The notes: generated by a model not told the origin, from the sequence alone. A DNA stretch of 64,000 nucleotides from Pseudomonas asiatica (GCF_040214835.1 NZ_CP157874.1:2794001-2858000), one strand, 5' to 3'; shown: positions 7,969-18,140, counted from the first letter of the stretch. Program-made: numbers and translations.

Positions 7969-8694
7969 ATGGCACGGTTTCGGCGTCTGATTGCCAACCT
8001 GCGGGGGCGTGACCTGGCGGTGGGCGATATCCATGGTCACTTCCAGCGCCTGCAGCAATGCCTGGATGCGGTGGGGTTCGATCCGGCCGTGGACCGCCTG
8101 TTCAGTGTGGGGGACCTGGTCGACCGTGGCCCGGACAGCGAGGCGGCGCTGGAATGGCTGGCGCAGCCCTGGTTCCATGCCGTGCAGGGTAATCACGAGG
8201 CCCTGGCAATCACCCGCGTGCGCGGCGGGCGGCTCGATCTGGACATGTACCGCGCCGCCGGGGGTGGCTGGTTTCTGGACCTGCCGAGGGCTCGGCAGTT
8301 GCGTTTCGTGGAGCGCTTCGAGCAGCTGCCGATTGCGATAGAGGTTGAAAGTGCAGCGGGCCTGGTAGGGCTGCTGCATGCCGATAGCCCATATGCCGAT
8401 TGGGCAGTATTGAGGACCTGGCTGGAACTGGAGGACGACCCGCAAGTACGGGAGGTGTGCCAATGGTCGCGGCGGCGGTTGAAGGTAGGTGATACCGAGC
8501 CCGTGCAGGGCCTGCGTGCCTTGTTGGTGGGCCACACGCCGGTACTGGAGGCCAAGCTGCTGGGCAATGTCTGGCACCTGGATACCGGGGGTTGGGCCAG
8601 TGGCCATTTCACCTTGATGGACATGCGGACCCTGCAACTGGTCAGCCCCAGGCCAGGTGAAACAACAGTGCCGCAGCCAATAGCACCAGCATGA
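7969..8694 (+). CDS. PPP-type metallophosphatase (PrpA/Ser-Thr phosphatase-like)
   Basis: A 241-residue calcineurin-like metal-dependent phosphoesterase. The metal and phosphate motifs occur in order: GDIHGHF (about residue 19), GDLVDRGPD (about 49), GNHEA (about 73) and LVGHTP (about 186). This is the compact bacterial PPP family (PrpA, PphA, ApaH relatives); ApaH itself is larger, so a protein phosphatase or related phosphoesterase is more likely. Its 3' end overlaps the convergent LysE gene by 53 bases. ATG 7969 gives the normal N-terminus with the first metal motif 18 residues in. Confidence 0.88.
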   Translation: MARFRRLIANLRGRDLAVGDIHGHFQRLQQCLDAVGFDPAVDRLFSVGDLVDRGPDSEAALEWLAQPWFHAVQGNHEALAITRVRGGRLDLDMYRAAGGGWFLDLPRARQLRFVERFEQLPIAIEVESAAGLVGLLHADSPYADWAVLRTWLELEDDPQVREVCQWSRRRLKVGDTEPVQGLRALLVGHTPVLEAKLLGNVWHLDTGGWASGHFTLMDMRTLQLVSPRPGETTVPQPIAPA

Positions 8695-9256
8695 ACCCGG
8701 AGGCCCGCTCCAGCCACGGCAGGCAGCGGGCGAAGCGCCGCAGCACCAGCGGGTTGCCGATGGCCAGGGCAACCAGCAGGTCCCACAGCAGCACGATGCT
8801 GAACATCCACAGGGCACAGGTTGCTTTCCAGGCAATGCTGGCGCTGGCGACCATGCTGACCAGGCTGGCATAGAACAGCGCATTCTTGGGGTTGAGGATG
8901 CCGGACAGGAACCCCATGCCCAATCCCCGCCACCACCCTTGGGCGGTCTGCTTGCCAGCGACTGCGCCCAGGCTGGTTTGCCCGGCATGGCGCAGGAACA
9001 GGGTGCCGATGTACAGCAGGTAGCCGGCGCCGGCCAGTTGCAGGGCGGTGAACAGCAGGCTGCCTTCCTGCAGTACCGACAGGCCGGTGAAAGCCATGGC
9101 GATGAACACGCCATTGGCCAGGGCGATACCCAGGCAGGCGCCGCTCGCGACACGCCAGCCGGCGTTGACCGAGGTGCGTGCGACCAGGAAGAAGTCCGGG
9201 CCGGGAGAGAGCAGGGAGAGGAAGTGGGCGAGGGCGATGATCAGGAACTGTTGCAT
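8642..9256 (-). CDS. LysE/RhtB-family amino-acid exporter
   Basis: 204 residues, about six hydrophobic helices, with the family signature at the N-terminus (SLLSPGPDFFLVARTSVNAGW) and GFLSGILNPKNALFY in the middle. Members export amino acids such as homoserine, threonine, lysine or cysteine metabolites across the inner membrane. Convergent with, and overlapping by 53 bases, the metallophosphatase gene. No adjacent regulator of its own; a second LysE-type exporter lies at 10425. The substrate cannot be assigned. Confidence 0.9.
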   Translation of the reverse strand: MQQFLIIALAHFLSLLSPGPDFFLVARTSVNAGWRVASGACLGIALANGVFIAMAFTGLSVLQEGSLLFTALQLAGAGYLLYIGTLFLRHAGQTSLGAVAGKQTAQGWWRGLGMGFLSGILNPKNALFYASLVSMVASASIAWKATCALWMFSIVLLWDLLVALAIGNPLVLRRFARCLPWLERASGFMLVLLAAALLFHLAWG

Positions 9257-9350
9257 TGGGTGAGGTTGCTCTGGCGTAAAGCCTGACTCTGCCCCTCGGC
9301 GCTCATGCCGTATTGAACAATATTGCAGGCCTAACCAGCAGGCGCGGTAA

Positions 9351-9470
9351 CTGTAGGAGCGGCCTTGTGTCGCGATGGGGCGCGAAGCGGCCCCAGGTTT
9401 TCAGCTCCGCAGCACAGATTGCCGGGGCTGCTGCGCAGCCCTTTCGCGACACAAGGCCGCTCCTACACAG
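9351..9470. repeat. REP pair, TAGGAGCGGCC family
   Basis: Inverted pair: CTGTAGGAGCGGCCTTGTGT at the left and its complement (ACACAAGGCCGCTCCTACA) at the right, with GCGCGAAGCGGCCCC and GGGGCTGCTGCGCAGCCC hairpins inside. Lies between the start of the LysE gene and the end of the AraC gene. Confidence 0.9.
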
Positions 9471-9483
9471 ACCGCGCAGGCCT

Positions 9484-10293
9484 TCAGTCTCCCCGATACT
9501 GCCCCGGTGTCACCCCCACATGGGCCTTGAACACCCGCTGGAAATGGCTTTGGTCGGCAAACCCGAGCCGATAGGCCACCTCCGCCAGTGCCTGCCCTTC
9601 ACCCAACAATTGCCGCCCACGGTTGACCCGGGCATTGAGCAGGTAGGCATGCGGTGTAAACCCGGTGGCCGCGCGAAATGCGCGAATCAACTGGTAGCGC
9701 CCAAGCCCGGCCTGCCGGGCCAGTACCGCCAGGCTCAACTGCGCCGGGTCCTGGCCTTCGATGTGGGCGATCAGCCCACTCAACGCGGTCGCCCCCAGGG
9801 CCGGTGCCGGTGCCAGCGGCGCGTGCCTGGCAAAGTCCAGGTCACCCAGAAAGGCAATCAGCGCCGCATCCTTCTCACCACTGCTGGCGTTGGAGAACAG
9901 CAGACTGTTCATTTCGCAGAACTGCCGATACACCTCCGGCACCTGGCAGATACGTGCCGGCTCGCCGGGCCCGGCACCCTCCAGCCCGGACTCCAGGTGC
10001 AGCTGTGCCAGCCAGTCGGCATCCACGTGCAGCATCTGGTAGCTCCACGCCTGCCCGGGCTCTGGGTTGCAGGCATGTACCCGGCGGGCCGGGACCAGCA
10101 CCAGCGTGCCGGGTGTCAGGCGTTGCTGGCCGTTGCCGGCACCGGTGAAATGACTGTACCCGGCGTCCACCACACCGATGGAAAATGTCGGGTGGCTGTG
10201 GGGCTTGTAGCAGGCGCGGCTATGGCAGGCGCGGCGGCTTTCGACATGCGGCAGGGCCGGGTCGCGCCACAGCGCGGCATGGGAACGGGGCAT
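9484..10293 (-). CDS. AraC-family transcriptional regulator
   Basis: 269 residues: an N-terminal cupin-like sensing domain (HSHPTFSIGVVDAGYSHF, then PGTLVLVPARRVHAC) and a C-terminal double helix-turn-helix (approximately residues 175-265) ending in the AraC signature LAEVAYRLGFADQSHFQRVFKAHVGVTPGQYR. ATG 10293 has GAGG eight bases upstream; a GTG three bases earlier is also possible. It is divergent from the LysE-type exporter at 10425. AraC/LysE divergent pairs usually mean that the regulator controls the exporter in response to an amino acid, which is inferred here. Confidence 0.92.
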   Translation of the reverse strand: MPRSHAALWRDPALPHVESRRACHSRACYKPHSHPTFSIGVVDAGYSHFTGAGNGQQRLTPGTLVLVPARRVHACNPEPGQAWSYQMLHVDADWLAQLHLESGLEGAGPGEPARICQVPEVYRQFCEMNSLLFSNASSGEKDAALIAFLGDLDFARHAPLAPAPALGATALSGLIAHIEGQDPAQLSLAVLARQAGLGRYQLIRAFRAATGFTPHAYLLNARVNRGRQLLGEGQALAEVAYRLGFADQSHFQRVFKAHVGVTPGQYRGD

Positions 10294-10424
10294 CACAGGG
10301 TCCTCGGTATGCGCGGCAGCTTATCAGGCGCCGCGCACCCATACAGTTTTTTCCGCTGGCTGTAACTTGACCGCAAGGCCCGCTACCCGCCGAAATAGAC
10401 GCCTGTTGCCAAAGGAAAACAATA

Positions 10425-11048
10425 ATGGACCTCTCAAGCCTGCTGCTTTTCATCCCCGCCTGCTTCGCCCTGAACATGGCGCCGGGGCCGAACAACCTGC
10501 TGTCGCTGCACAATGCCAGCCGTTACGGCCTGCGCACGGCCTGCGTGGCCGGCGGCGGGCGCATCGTCGCCTTCAGCGGCATGATCGCCCTGGCGGCCAT
10601 GGGCCTGGCAGTGGTGCTGCACACCAGCGAATACCTGTTCCTGGCCATCAAGGTGGTGGGGGCGGCGTACCTGTTCTATATCGCCTGGCAACTGTGGCGG
10701 GCACCGGTGGGCGAGGCGGTGGTGGCAAGCGATCACCCACGCGGCACCTGGCGCCTGGCACGTCAGGAGTTCTGGGTGGCCGCTGGTAACCCGAAGGCAA
10801 TCCTGATCTTCACCGCCTTCCTGCCGCAGTTCGTCTCGGTCGGCAGCGCCACCCCGGTGAGCGAGCAGTTCCTCTGGCTGGGTGTGTTGTTCCTTTTGCT
10901 GGAATGGGCCGCCATCGCCATCTACGCCGGCCTGGGGGCGTACCTGCAGCGCTGGTTCAGCCAGCCCGGCCCACGCCGGCTGTTCAATCGGGTCAGCGCC
11001 TCATTGCTGGGCTGCGCCGGTCTCGGGCTGCTGGCTGCGCGGCGCTAG
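10425..11048 (+). CDS. LysE/RhtB-family exporter, paired with AraC regulator
   Basis: 207 residues with about six membrane helices and the signature FALNMAPGPNNLLSLHNASRYG at residues 13-34 and AAGNPKAILIFTAFLPQF in the second half. It belongs to the same superfamily as the gene at 8642 but is clearly a different paralog. A ribosome site AAAGGA precedes ATG 10425. The adjacent divergent AraC gene is the likely controller. It should export a neutral or basic amino acid from the cytoplasm; the substrate is not determinable. Confidence 0.9.
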   Translation: MDLSSLLLFIPACFALNMAPGPNNLLSLHNASRYGLRTACVAGGGRIVAFSGMIALAAMGLAVVLHTSEYLFLAIKVVGAAYLFYIAWQLWRAPVGEAVVASDHPRGTWRLARQEFWVAAGNPKAILIFTAFLPQFVSVGSATPVSEQFLWLGVLFLLLEWAAIAIYAGLGAYLQRWFSQPGPRRLFNRVSASLLGCAGLGLLAARR

Positions 11049-11065
11049 AACTGCGTACTCGGCAC

Positions 11066-11341
11066 TTAGTCGCGGTAGAACGTCTGCACCAGGTGATAAC
11101 CGAACTTGCTCTTGATCGGCCCGTGCACCACGCGCAGGGGCTTCTTGAAGATCACCTGGTCGATGGCGCCGACCATCTGCCCGGGGCGGATTTCACCCAG
11201 GTCGCCGCCACGCTTGCCCGAAGGGCAGGTGGAGAACTTTTTTGCGAGCACGTCGAAAGCCTCGCCATTGGCGATGCGCTGCTTGAGCTTTTCGGCTTCG
11301 TCAGCGGTCTTGACCAGGATGTGGCGGGCTTGGGCTTTCAT
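11066..11341 (-). CDS. ppiC: single-domain parvulin peptidyl-prolyl isomerase
   Basis: 91 residues, essentially one parvulin domain: ARHILVKTADEAEKL at the start, FSTCPSGKRGGDLGEI in the centre and GPIKSKFGYHLVQ at the end. This matches cytosolic PpiC (93 residues in E. coli), which catalyses cis-trans isomerisation of peptidyl-proline bonds. No signal peptide. A second such gene lies at 22191 with about half its residues different, so two parvulin paralogs occur within 11 kb. Confidence 0.92.
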   Translation of the reverse strand: MKAQARHILVKTADEAEKLKQRIANGEAFDVLAKKFSTCPSGKRGGDLGEIRPGQMVGAIDQVIFKKPLRVVHGPIKSKFGYHLVQTFYRD

Positions 11342-11418
11342 GGGGTACCTGTGCTTCGGGGGCGAAAAAGGTGGGCATTATGCCTCATAGTATTGTGCTG
11401 AGGCGATTACGCGTCCTT

Positions 11419-11535
11419 GTTAGGAGCGGCCTTGTGTCGCGATGGGGCGCGAAGCGGCCCCGGCAACCTGTGCTGCGAAGCTGAAAACCTGGGGCCGCTT
11501 CGCGCCCCATCGCGACACAAGGCCGCTCCTACAGG
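11419..11535. repeat. REP pair, TAGGAGCGGCC family
   Basis: Inverted pair TAGGAGCGGCCTTGTGTCGC ... GCGACACAAGGCCGCTCCTA, with inner GGGGCGCGAAGCGGCCCC and its complement. Sits between the parvulin gene promoter side and the end of the acetoacetyl-CoA synthetase gene. Confidence 0.92.
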
Positions 11536-11549
11536 GACGGTTACAAGGG

Positions 11550-13502
11550 TCAGGTTTGCAACTCCTCCCGATCCCGGAACTGCTCCAGTGCCTCGGGGTT
11601 GGCCAGGGCGTCGGTGTTCTTCACCGGCAAGCCATGCACCACATTGCGAATCGCCAACTCCACCAGCTTGCCGCTGATGGTACGCGGGATGTCATCGACC
11701 TGGGCGATCACCGCCGGTACATGGCGGGGGGTGGTGTACTGGCGGATCACCTGGCGGATGTGCTGGCGCAGGGCCTCATCCAGCTGCAGGCCGTCACGCA
11801 GGCGAACGAACAGCACCACCCGCACGTCGCCTTGCCAGTCCTGGCCGATGGCCACGCTTTCCAGCACCTGCTCGACCTTTTCCACCTGCCGGTAGATCTC
11901 CGCCGTGCCAATGCGCACCCCGCCGGGGTTGAGCACGGCATCGGAGCGGCCATGAATCACCAGCCCGCCGTCGGCACGCTGTTCGGCATAGTCGCCCTGG
12001 GCCCACACCCCCGGGAACTGGCTGAAGTAGGCGTCGTGATAGCGGCTGCCGTCCGTATCCTTCCAGAACCCCAGCGGCATCGACGGGAAGTTGCGCGTGC
12101 ACACCAGCTCGCCTTTTTCGCCCTGCACCGGCTGGCCATGCTCGTTCCACACTTCCACCGCCATGCCCAGGCCCTTGCACTGGATCTCGCCACGGCGCAC
12201 TGGCAGGGTCGGGTTGCCCAGCACGAAGCAGGAGACGATATCGGTGCCGCCGGACATCGACGCCAGGCACAGGTCGGCCTTGATCTTGCGGTACACGTAG
12301 TCGTAGCTGTGTGGCGACAGCGGCGAGCCGGTGGACAGCAGCAGGCGCAAGCGTTCCAGGCGGTGGCTTGCCGCAGGCTCCAGGCCCGCCTGCTCCAATG
12401 CTGCCAGGTACTTGGCGCTGGTACCGAAGGCCTGGATGCCCTCGGCGTCGATCAGGTCCAGCAGCCGCTCGGGGCCGGGATGGAACGGCGAGCCGTCGTA
12501 CAGCACCAGCGTGGCGCCCACCGCCAGGCCGCTGGCCAGCCAGTTCCACATCATCCAGCCGCAAGTGGTGTAGTAGAACAGTACGTCATCGGCCTTCAGA
12601 TCGTTGTGCAGGCCATGTTCCTTCAGGTGCTGCAACAACACGCCGCCGGCGCGGTGGACGATGCACTTGGGCACACCGGTGGTGCCGCTGGAGTACAGGA
12701 TGTACAGCGGGTGGTCGAAGGGCAGCGGGGTGAAGCGGGGCTCGCCGCCGGGCTGAAAGAACTCGTCCCACAGGCTGACGTTGGCGGCCTGGAATTCGTC
12801 GGCGCGCGTCCCGCTGCGGGTATGGGGCACCACGATCAGCCGTTGCAGCCCGGGCAGCTGCGCGCACACCTGGTTGACCTTGTCCACCTGGTCGATGGCC
12901 TTGCCGGCGTACTGGTACCCGGCACAGGCGATCAGCAGCTTGGGCTCGATCTGGCCGAAGCGGTCGATGATGCCGTGTACGCCAAACTCGGGCGAGGAGC
13001 TGGACCACACCGCACCGAGGCTGGTGCAGGCAAGCATGGCGACCAGTGTCTGCCAGGTATTGGGCATGACCGCGGCTACCCGGTCGCCGGGGACGATGCC
13101 GGCGGCCTTGAAGGCTGTTTGCAGGCCGGCCACCTGGGCCGCCAGCTGGGCATGGGTGAACAGCTGGCGTTGGCCGTCTTCGCGCACGGCGACCAGGGCC
13201 GGGCGGTCGTCGCGGCGGCGCAGCAGGTGTTCGGCGAAGTTGAGGGTGGCGTTGCTGAACCACTGGGCATCGGGCATCTGCGGCCCTTCGCTGAGCACCT
13301 GGCTCGGCGGGGTATGCCAGTGAACGTGGAAATAGTCGGCAAGGGTTTGCCAGAAGGCAGGGCGCTGCTCGATGCTCCAGCGGTGCAGCGCTTGGTAGTC
13401 GTCGAGTTGCAGGTTGTAGCGCAGGTTGACCCGGCGGCGGAAGGCATCCATCCGGCTGGCCTCGATCTGCGCCGTGGAGGGGCGCCAGAGCACATCGTTC
13501 AT
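11550..13502 (-). CDS. acetoacetyl-CoA synthetase
   Basis: 650 residues, ATP-dependent activation of acetoacetate to acetoacetyl-CoA, which thiolase can then split for the TCA cycle. The adenylate-forming signature LYSSGTTGVPKCIVH and the C-terminal VDDIPRTISGKLVELAIR (catalytic lysine) are present, plus the N-terminal ACAS-type domain (DYFHVHWHTPP). ATG 13502 was chosen over one seven codons upstream because GGAGG lies six bases before it. Length and motifs match AacS rather than acetyl-CoA synthetase. Context: the 3-hydroxybutyrate dehydrogenase and its permease are just upstream on the same strand, so the set turns 3-hydroxybutyrate into acetoacetate and then acetoacetyl-CoA. Confidence 0.94.
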   Translation of the reverse strand: MNDVLWRPSTAQIEASRMDAFRRRVNLRYNLQLDDYQALHRWSIEQRPAFWQTLADYFHVHWHTPPSQVLSEGPQMPDAQWFSNATLNFAEHLLRRRDDRPALVAVREDGQRQLFTHAQLAAQVAGLQTAFKAAGIVPGDRVAAVMPNTWQTLVAMLACTSLGAVWSSSSPEFGVHGIIDRFGQIEPKLLIACAGYQYAGKAIDQVDKVNQVCAQLPGLQRLIVVPHTRSGTRADEFQAANVSLWDEFFQPGGEPRFTPLPFDHPLYILYSSGTTGVPKCIVHRAGGVLLQHLKEHGLHNDLKADDVLFYYTTCGWMMWNWLASGLAVGATLVLYDGSPFHPGPERLLDLIDAEGIQAFGTSAKYLAALEQAGLEPAASHRLERLRLLLSTGSPLSPHSYDYVYRKIKADLCLASMSGGTDIVSCFVLGNPTLPVRRGEIQCKGLGMAVEVWNEHGQPVQGEKGELVCTRNFPSMPLGFWKDTDGSRYHDAYFSQFPGVWAQGDYAEQRADGGLVIHGRSDAVLNPGGVRIGTAEIYRQVEKVEQVLESVAIGQDWQGDVRVVLFVRLRDGLQLDEALRQHIRQVIRQYTTPRHVPAVIAQVDDIPRTISGKLVELAIRNVVHGLPVKNTDALANPEALEQFRDREELQT

Positions 13503-13535
13503 GCCGAACCTCCAGATGATCATTTGGATTCGAGG

Positions 13536-13624
13536 GCGCCTTCGCGGGCTCGCCCGCTCCCACAGGTACAGCGTAGATGTCCAGCCTGGTGACAGCCTGT
13601 GGGAGCGGGCGTGCCCGCGAAGAA
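13536..13624. repeat. REP pair, GGGAGCGGG family
   Basis: GCCTTCGCGGGCTCGCCCGC followed by TCCCACAGG, then the inverse CCTGTGGGAGCGGGCGTGCC to CGCGAAG. Lies between the ecotin stop and the synthetase start. Confidence 0.92.
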
Positions 13625-13650
13625 GCCCCCTGGCAGCAGGGGCTTGCGCG

Positions 13651-14130
13651 TTACTCTACTTTAGCCTTTTGCACGTCCTGCGACGCGGTCCAGACGCGGT
13701 AGCGCACTTCGACGTCCTTGGGCACATACACCACCACCGGCAGCTTGCTGTTGTAGCGCAGCATGAAGCCTTCACCGACCACTGGCACGAAGGCCTCGGT
13801 CTTCTTGCCATCGGGGCAGGCCATCAGCGTGCTGACCGGGCCGCTGACCTTGTCCAGGCGGTAGTAGCTGTAGCCCCAGCCTTCCAGGGTACGTTCCTCC
13901 AGGCTGCCGCCCAGGCGCTGGCGATTGCAGTCCACCTTCAGGGTCTTGCCAGCGAGGATTTCCAGTTGATAGGCCGACTCATCAGCCTGGGCCGGCAGGT
14001 GGATGACCTGCCGGGTGAAGCCTTTTTCCGCCTCGGGGTAGGGCGCGACGTCCTTCAGGCTGGCTGCCATCGCAGGTGCGGCGGCAGCCAGGGTCAGGGC
14101 CAGGATCGCGGTCATCGGGGTTGGGCGCAT
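13651..14130 (-). CDS. eco: ecotin, periplasmic serine-protease inhibitor
   Basis: 159 residues: a signal peptide ([20 protein letters not shown], cleavage about residue 22) then the ecotin fold. The primary reactive loop is recognisable as [15 protein letters not shown]: methionine at P1 and the cysteine that pairs with the one in KVDCNRQ, as in E. coli ecotin. Ecotin is a dimer that blocks trypsin, chymotrypsin and elastase, protecting the envelope from host or predator proteases. Start ATG 14130 follows a short gap after the dehydrogenase stop (55 bases, same strand), so it could be read through from the ketone-body promoter. No functional link to its neighbours is known. Confidence 0.95.
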   Translation of the reverse strand: MRPTPMTAILALTLAAAAPAMAASLKDVAPYPEAEKGFTRQVIHLPAQADESAYQLEILAGKTLKVDCNRQRLGGSLEERTLEGWGYSYYRLDKVSGPVSTLMACPDGKKTEAFVPVVGEGFMLRYNSKLPVVVYVPKDVEVRYRVWTASQDVQKAKVE

Positions 14131-14185
14131 AGGGCCTCCTTGCAGATAAAAGAATGCAAGACCGTCGCCAGGCCCAGGCCGCCCG

Positions 14186-14956
14186 TCACTGGGCCAACCA
14201 GCCACCATCGACGTTCCAGGCGGCACCGCGAACCTGGCTACCGGCCTCGCTGCACAGGAATAGTACCAGCTCACCCAGGTGTTCGGGGGTGACGAAGGCC
14301 AACGATGGCTGTTTTTCTGCCAGCAGATCGTGCTGCGCTTGCAGCGGATCGCCACCGTTGGCAGCACGATCGTCGATCTGCTTCTGCACCAGCGGGGTTA
14401 ACACCCAGCCAGGGCAGATGGCATTGCAGGTGACGTTGCTGGTGGCGGTTTCCAGGCCCACCACCTTGGTCAGGCCGACCACGCCGTGCTTGGCCGCCAC
14501 ATAGGCCGCCTTGCCGGTGGAGCCGACCAGGCCGTGCACCGAGGCGATGTTGATGATGCGCCCCCAGTTGCGCGCTCGCATGCCGGGCAGGGCCAGGCGC
14601 GTACCATGGAACACGGCCGACAAGTTGAGGGCGATGATCTTGTCCCAGCTTTCCAGCGGGAACTGCTCCACCGGCGCCACGTGCTGGATGCCGGCGTTGT
14701 TGACCAGGATGTCGACGCCGCCGAACTCGCGCTCGGCCAGGGCGAACAGCGCTTCGATCTGGGCCACGTCCGACAGGTCGGCCGGGTGATGGACTGCCTT
14801 TACCCCGTGCCGGGCGATCTCGGCCAGCGCCGGGCCAGGGTCGCCGAAGCCGTTGAGCACGATGTTGGCGCCCGCGCGGGCCAGCACCTGGGCAATGCCC
14901 AGGCCGATGCCGCTGGTGGAACCGGTGACGAGTGCGGTCTTGCCTTTGAGGGTCAT
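14186..14956 (-). CDS. hbdH: 3-hydroxybutyrate dehydrogenase
   Basis: 256-residue short-chain dehydrogenase that oxidises D-3-hydroxybutyrate to acetoacetate with NAD. The cofactor motif [13 protein letters not shown] is at residues 12-24, [12 protein letters not shown] near 89, catalytic Ser in INIASVHG (about 142) and the YxxxK pair in [13 protein letters not shown] (about 155). The C-terminal [10 protein letters not shown] matches bacterial 3-hydroxybutyrate dehydrogenases. It follows the GntP permease after only 10 bases and thus belongs to the sigma-54-controlled operon. Confidence 0.93.
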   Translation of the reverse strand: MTLKGKTALVTGSTSGIGLGIAQVLARAGANIVLNGFGDPGPALAEIARHGVKAVHHPADLSDVAQIEALFALAEREFGGVDILVNNAGIQHVAPVEQFPLESWDKIIALNLSAVFHGTRLALPGMRARNWGRIINIASVHGLVGSTGKAAYVAAKHGVVGLTKVVGLETATSNVTCNAICPGWVLTPLVQKQIDDRAANGGDPLQAQHDLLAEKQPSLAFVTPEHLGELVLFLCSEAGSQVRGAAWNVDGGWLAQ

Positions 14957-14966
14957 GCAAAGCTCC

Positions 14967-16358
14967 TTAGACGATGCCGGTGGCGTAGAACGTGGCGATG
15001 ACCACGAACACCGCCAGGGTCTTGATCAGGGTAATACCGAAAATGTCCTTGTAGGCCTCGCGGTGGGTCAGCCCGGTCACGGCCAGCAGGGTGATGACCG
15101 CACCGTTGTGCGGCAGGGTGTCCATGCCCCCGCTGGCCATGGCGGCCACTCGGTGCAGCACTTCGAGCGGGATGTTGGCGGCATTGGCGGCGGCGATGAA
15201 GCTGTCGCCCATGGCCGCCAGGGCGATGCTCATGCCGCCCGAGGCAGAGCCGGTGATGCCGGCCAGCAAGGTCACGGTGATGGCTTCGTTGACCAGTGGG
15301 TTGGGGATGCCGCGCAGGGCATCGGCCAACACCAGGAAGCCCGGCAGCGAGGCGATCACCGCGCCAAAGCCGTATTCCGAGGCGGTGTTCATGGCCGCCA
15401 GCAAGGCGCCGCCCACGGCGCTTTTGGTGCCTTCGGCCAGGCGGGTGCGGATGGCGCCGAAGGCACACACCAGCACCATCAGGATGCCCACCAGCAACGC
15501 CGCCTGCACCGCCCAGATGGCTGTGAGCTTGGCCACATCGCTTTGTACCGGCGCGCTCATGCCGGGCAGTTGCAGGCTGTGGCTGGGGCCGTACCACTGC
15601 GGGATCCAGTGGGTGAACAGCAGGTTCATCACCCCCACCAGCAGCAGCGGCGACAGGGCCAGCCAGGGGTTGGGCAGCGCCAGGTCGGCAGCGGTTTCCG
15701 GTTCGTTGCGCAAGTCGCTGCCATAGCCTTCACCGGCGCGCTGGGCCTTGTTGCGCTGGCGCTGCAGGTAGGCCATGCCGGTGCAGAACACGAACAGCGT
15801 GCCGATCAGGCCCAGCCAGGGCGCGGCCCAGGCGGTGGTGTTGAAGAAGGTGCTGGGGATGATGTTCTGGATCTGCGGGGTGCCGGGCAGGGCATCCATG
15901 GTGAACGAGAACGCGCCCAGGGCGATGGTTGCCGGGATCAGGCGCTTGGGGATATTGCTCTGGCGGAACATCTCGGCGGCGAACGGGTACACCGCGAACA
16001 CCACCACGAACAGCGACACGCCACCGTAGGTGAGCAGGGCGCATACCAGCACGATCACCAGCATCGCCTGGCGGGTGCCGAGCACGCGGATGGCGGCGGC
16101 GACGATCGAGCGCGAGAAGCCGGACAGCTCGATCAGCTTGCCGAACACGGCGCCCAGCAGGAACACCGGGAAGTAGAGTTTGATGAAACCGACCATTTTC
16201 TCCATGAACACCCCGGTGAATGCGGGGGCCACGGCGGACGGGTCGGTGAGCAGTACCGCCCCGAGGGCGGCGATGGGGGCGAAGAGGATTACGCTGTAAC
16301 CGCGGTAGGCAGCCAGCATCAGCAGGGCCAGAGCGGCTAGGGCGATGAGCACGGTCAT
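14967..16358 (-). CDS. GntP-family permease (probable 3-hydroxybutyrate transporter)
   Basis: 463 residues with about twelve hydrophobic helices spread over the whole protein; conserved family segments include GLSFVVVFAVYPFAAEMFRQ-like region (about residues 118-135) and GSASGGMSIALAAMGD (about 370). GntP carriers import gluconate and other hydroxy acids. Here, immediately upstream of the 3-hydroxybutyrate dehydrogenase and next to a sigma-54 activator, the cargo is most likely 3-hydroxybutyrate, as for the P. aeruginosa neighbour of its bdhA (inference). The -24/-12 promoter at 16409-16423 would start transcription some 40 bases before the ATG. Confidence 0.9.
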   Translation of the reverse strand: MTVLIALAALALLMLAAYRGYSVILFAPIAALGAVLLTDPSAVAPAFTGVFMEKMVGFIKLYFPVFLLGAVFGKLIELSGFSRSIVAAAIRVLGTRQAMLVIVLVCALLTYGGVSLFVVVFAVYPFAAEMFRQSNIPKRLIPATIALGAFSFTMDALPGTPQIQNIIPSTFFNTTAWAAPWLGLIGTLFVFCTGMAYLQRQRNKAQRAGEGYGSDLRNEPETAADLALPNPWLALSPLLLVGVMNLLFTHWIPQWYGPSHSLQLPGMSAPVQSDVAKLTAIWAVQAALLVGILMVLVCAFGAIRTRLAEGTKSAVGGALLAAMNTASEYGFGAVIASLPGFLVLADALRGIPNPLVNEAITVTLLAGITGSASGGMSIALAAMGDSFIAAANAANIPLEVLHRVAAMASGGMDTLPHNGAVITLLAVTGLTHREAYKDIFGITLIKTLAVFVVIATFYATGIV

Positions 16359-16408
16359 CGGGGTGGGTCTCCTGGGTGAGTCTTGTTTTTATCGGTGAAC
16401 AGGAGATA

Positions 16409-16423
16409 GCGGGAATCGTGCCA
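16409..16423 (-). promoter_or_regulatory. candidate sigma-54 (-24/-12) promoter for permease-dehydrogenase operon
   Basis: Minus-strand sequence TGGCACGATTCCCGC: the -24 element TGGCACG is perfect, and GG to GC spacing is the required 10 bases; the -12 element is CCGC instead of TTGC. It lies 51-65 bases upstream of the permease ATG, and the gene immediately beyond (16628-18010) encodes a sigma-54 activator. Confidence 0.7.
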
Positions 16424-16492
16424 GTTTTTAACTCATTGATTTATATGGGTATTTTGTTTTCTACCGAATTTTTGTCTCTGTCTTGAGATTTT

Positions 16493-16606
16493 GGGGCCGC
16501 TTTGCGGCCCATCGCGACACCAGGCCGCTCCTACAAGTGCACCGCGATCTCCTGTAGGAGCGGCCTTGTGTCGCGATCGAGGGCAAAGCCCTCGCGGCAA
16601 TCTCAA
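16493..16606. repeat. REP pair, TAGGAGCGGCC family
   Basis: GGGGCCGCTTTGCGGCCC with ATCGCGACACCAGGCCGCTCCTACA, then the inverse copy TGTAGGAGCGGCCTTGTGTC followed by GAGGGCAAAGCCCTC. It separates the activator stop from the operon promoter it probably serves. Confidence 0.9.
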
Positions 16607-16627
16607 AATGGAAACATAAGTCTCCAA

Positions 16628-18010
<1,383 letters not shown>

Positions 18011-18041
18011 GGGTAGAAATCCTGAAATCTGTAAAAGCAGG

Positions 18042-18140
18042 GCCGGCCTCTTCGCGGGTAAACCCGCTCCCACAGGTACCCCACAGTCCTCAAGGTTTGT
18101 GGTGATCCTGTGGGAGCGGGTTTACCCGCGAAGAGGCCAG
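18042..18140. repeat. REP pair, GGGAGCGGG family
   Basis: GGCCTCTTCGCGGGTAAACC then CGCTCCCACAGG, a 34-base spacer, and the exact inverse CCTGTGGGAGCGGGTTTACC to CGCGAAGAGGCC. A near-perfect inverted pair lying between the end of the ABC permease gene and the start of the activator gene. Confidence 0.95.

Noticed and set aside
11442-13592. 716-codon plus-strand frame opposite acetoacetyl-CoA synthetase
   Set aside because: Low-complexity His/Gln/Gly-rich antisense translation, no family features.
16470-16620. TTGAGATT copies in opposite orientation flanking the REP pair, as enhancer sites for the sigma-54 activator
   Set aside because: Eight bases only, and one copy is close to the activator stop; not distinguishable from chance.
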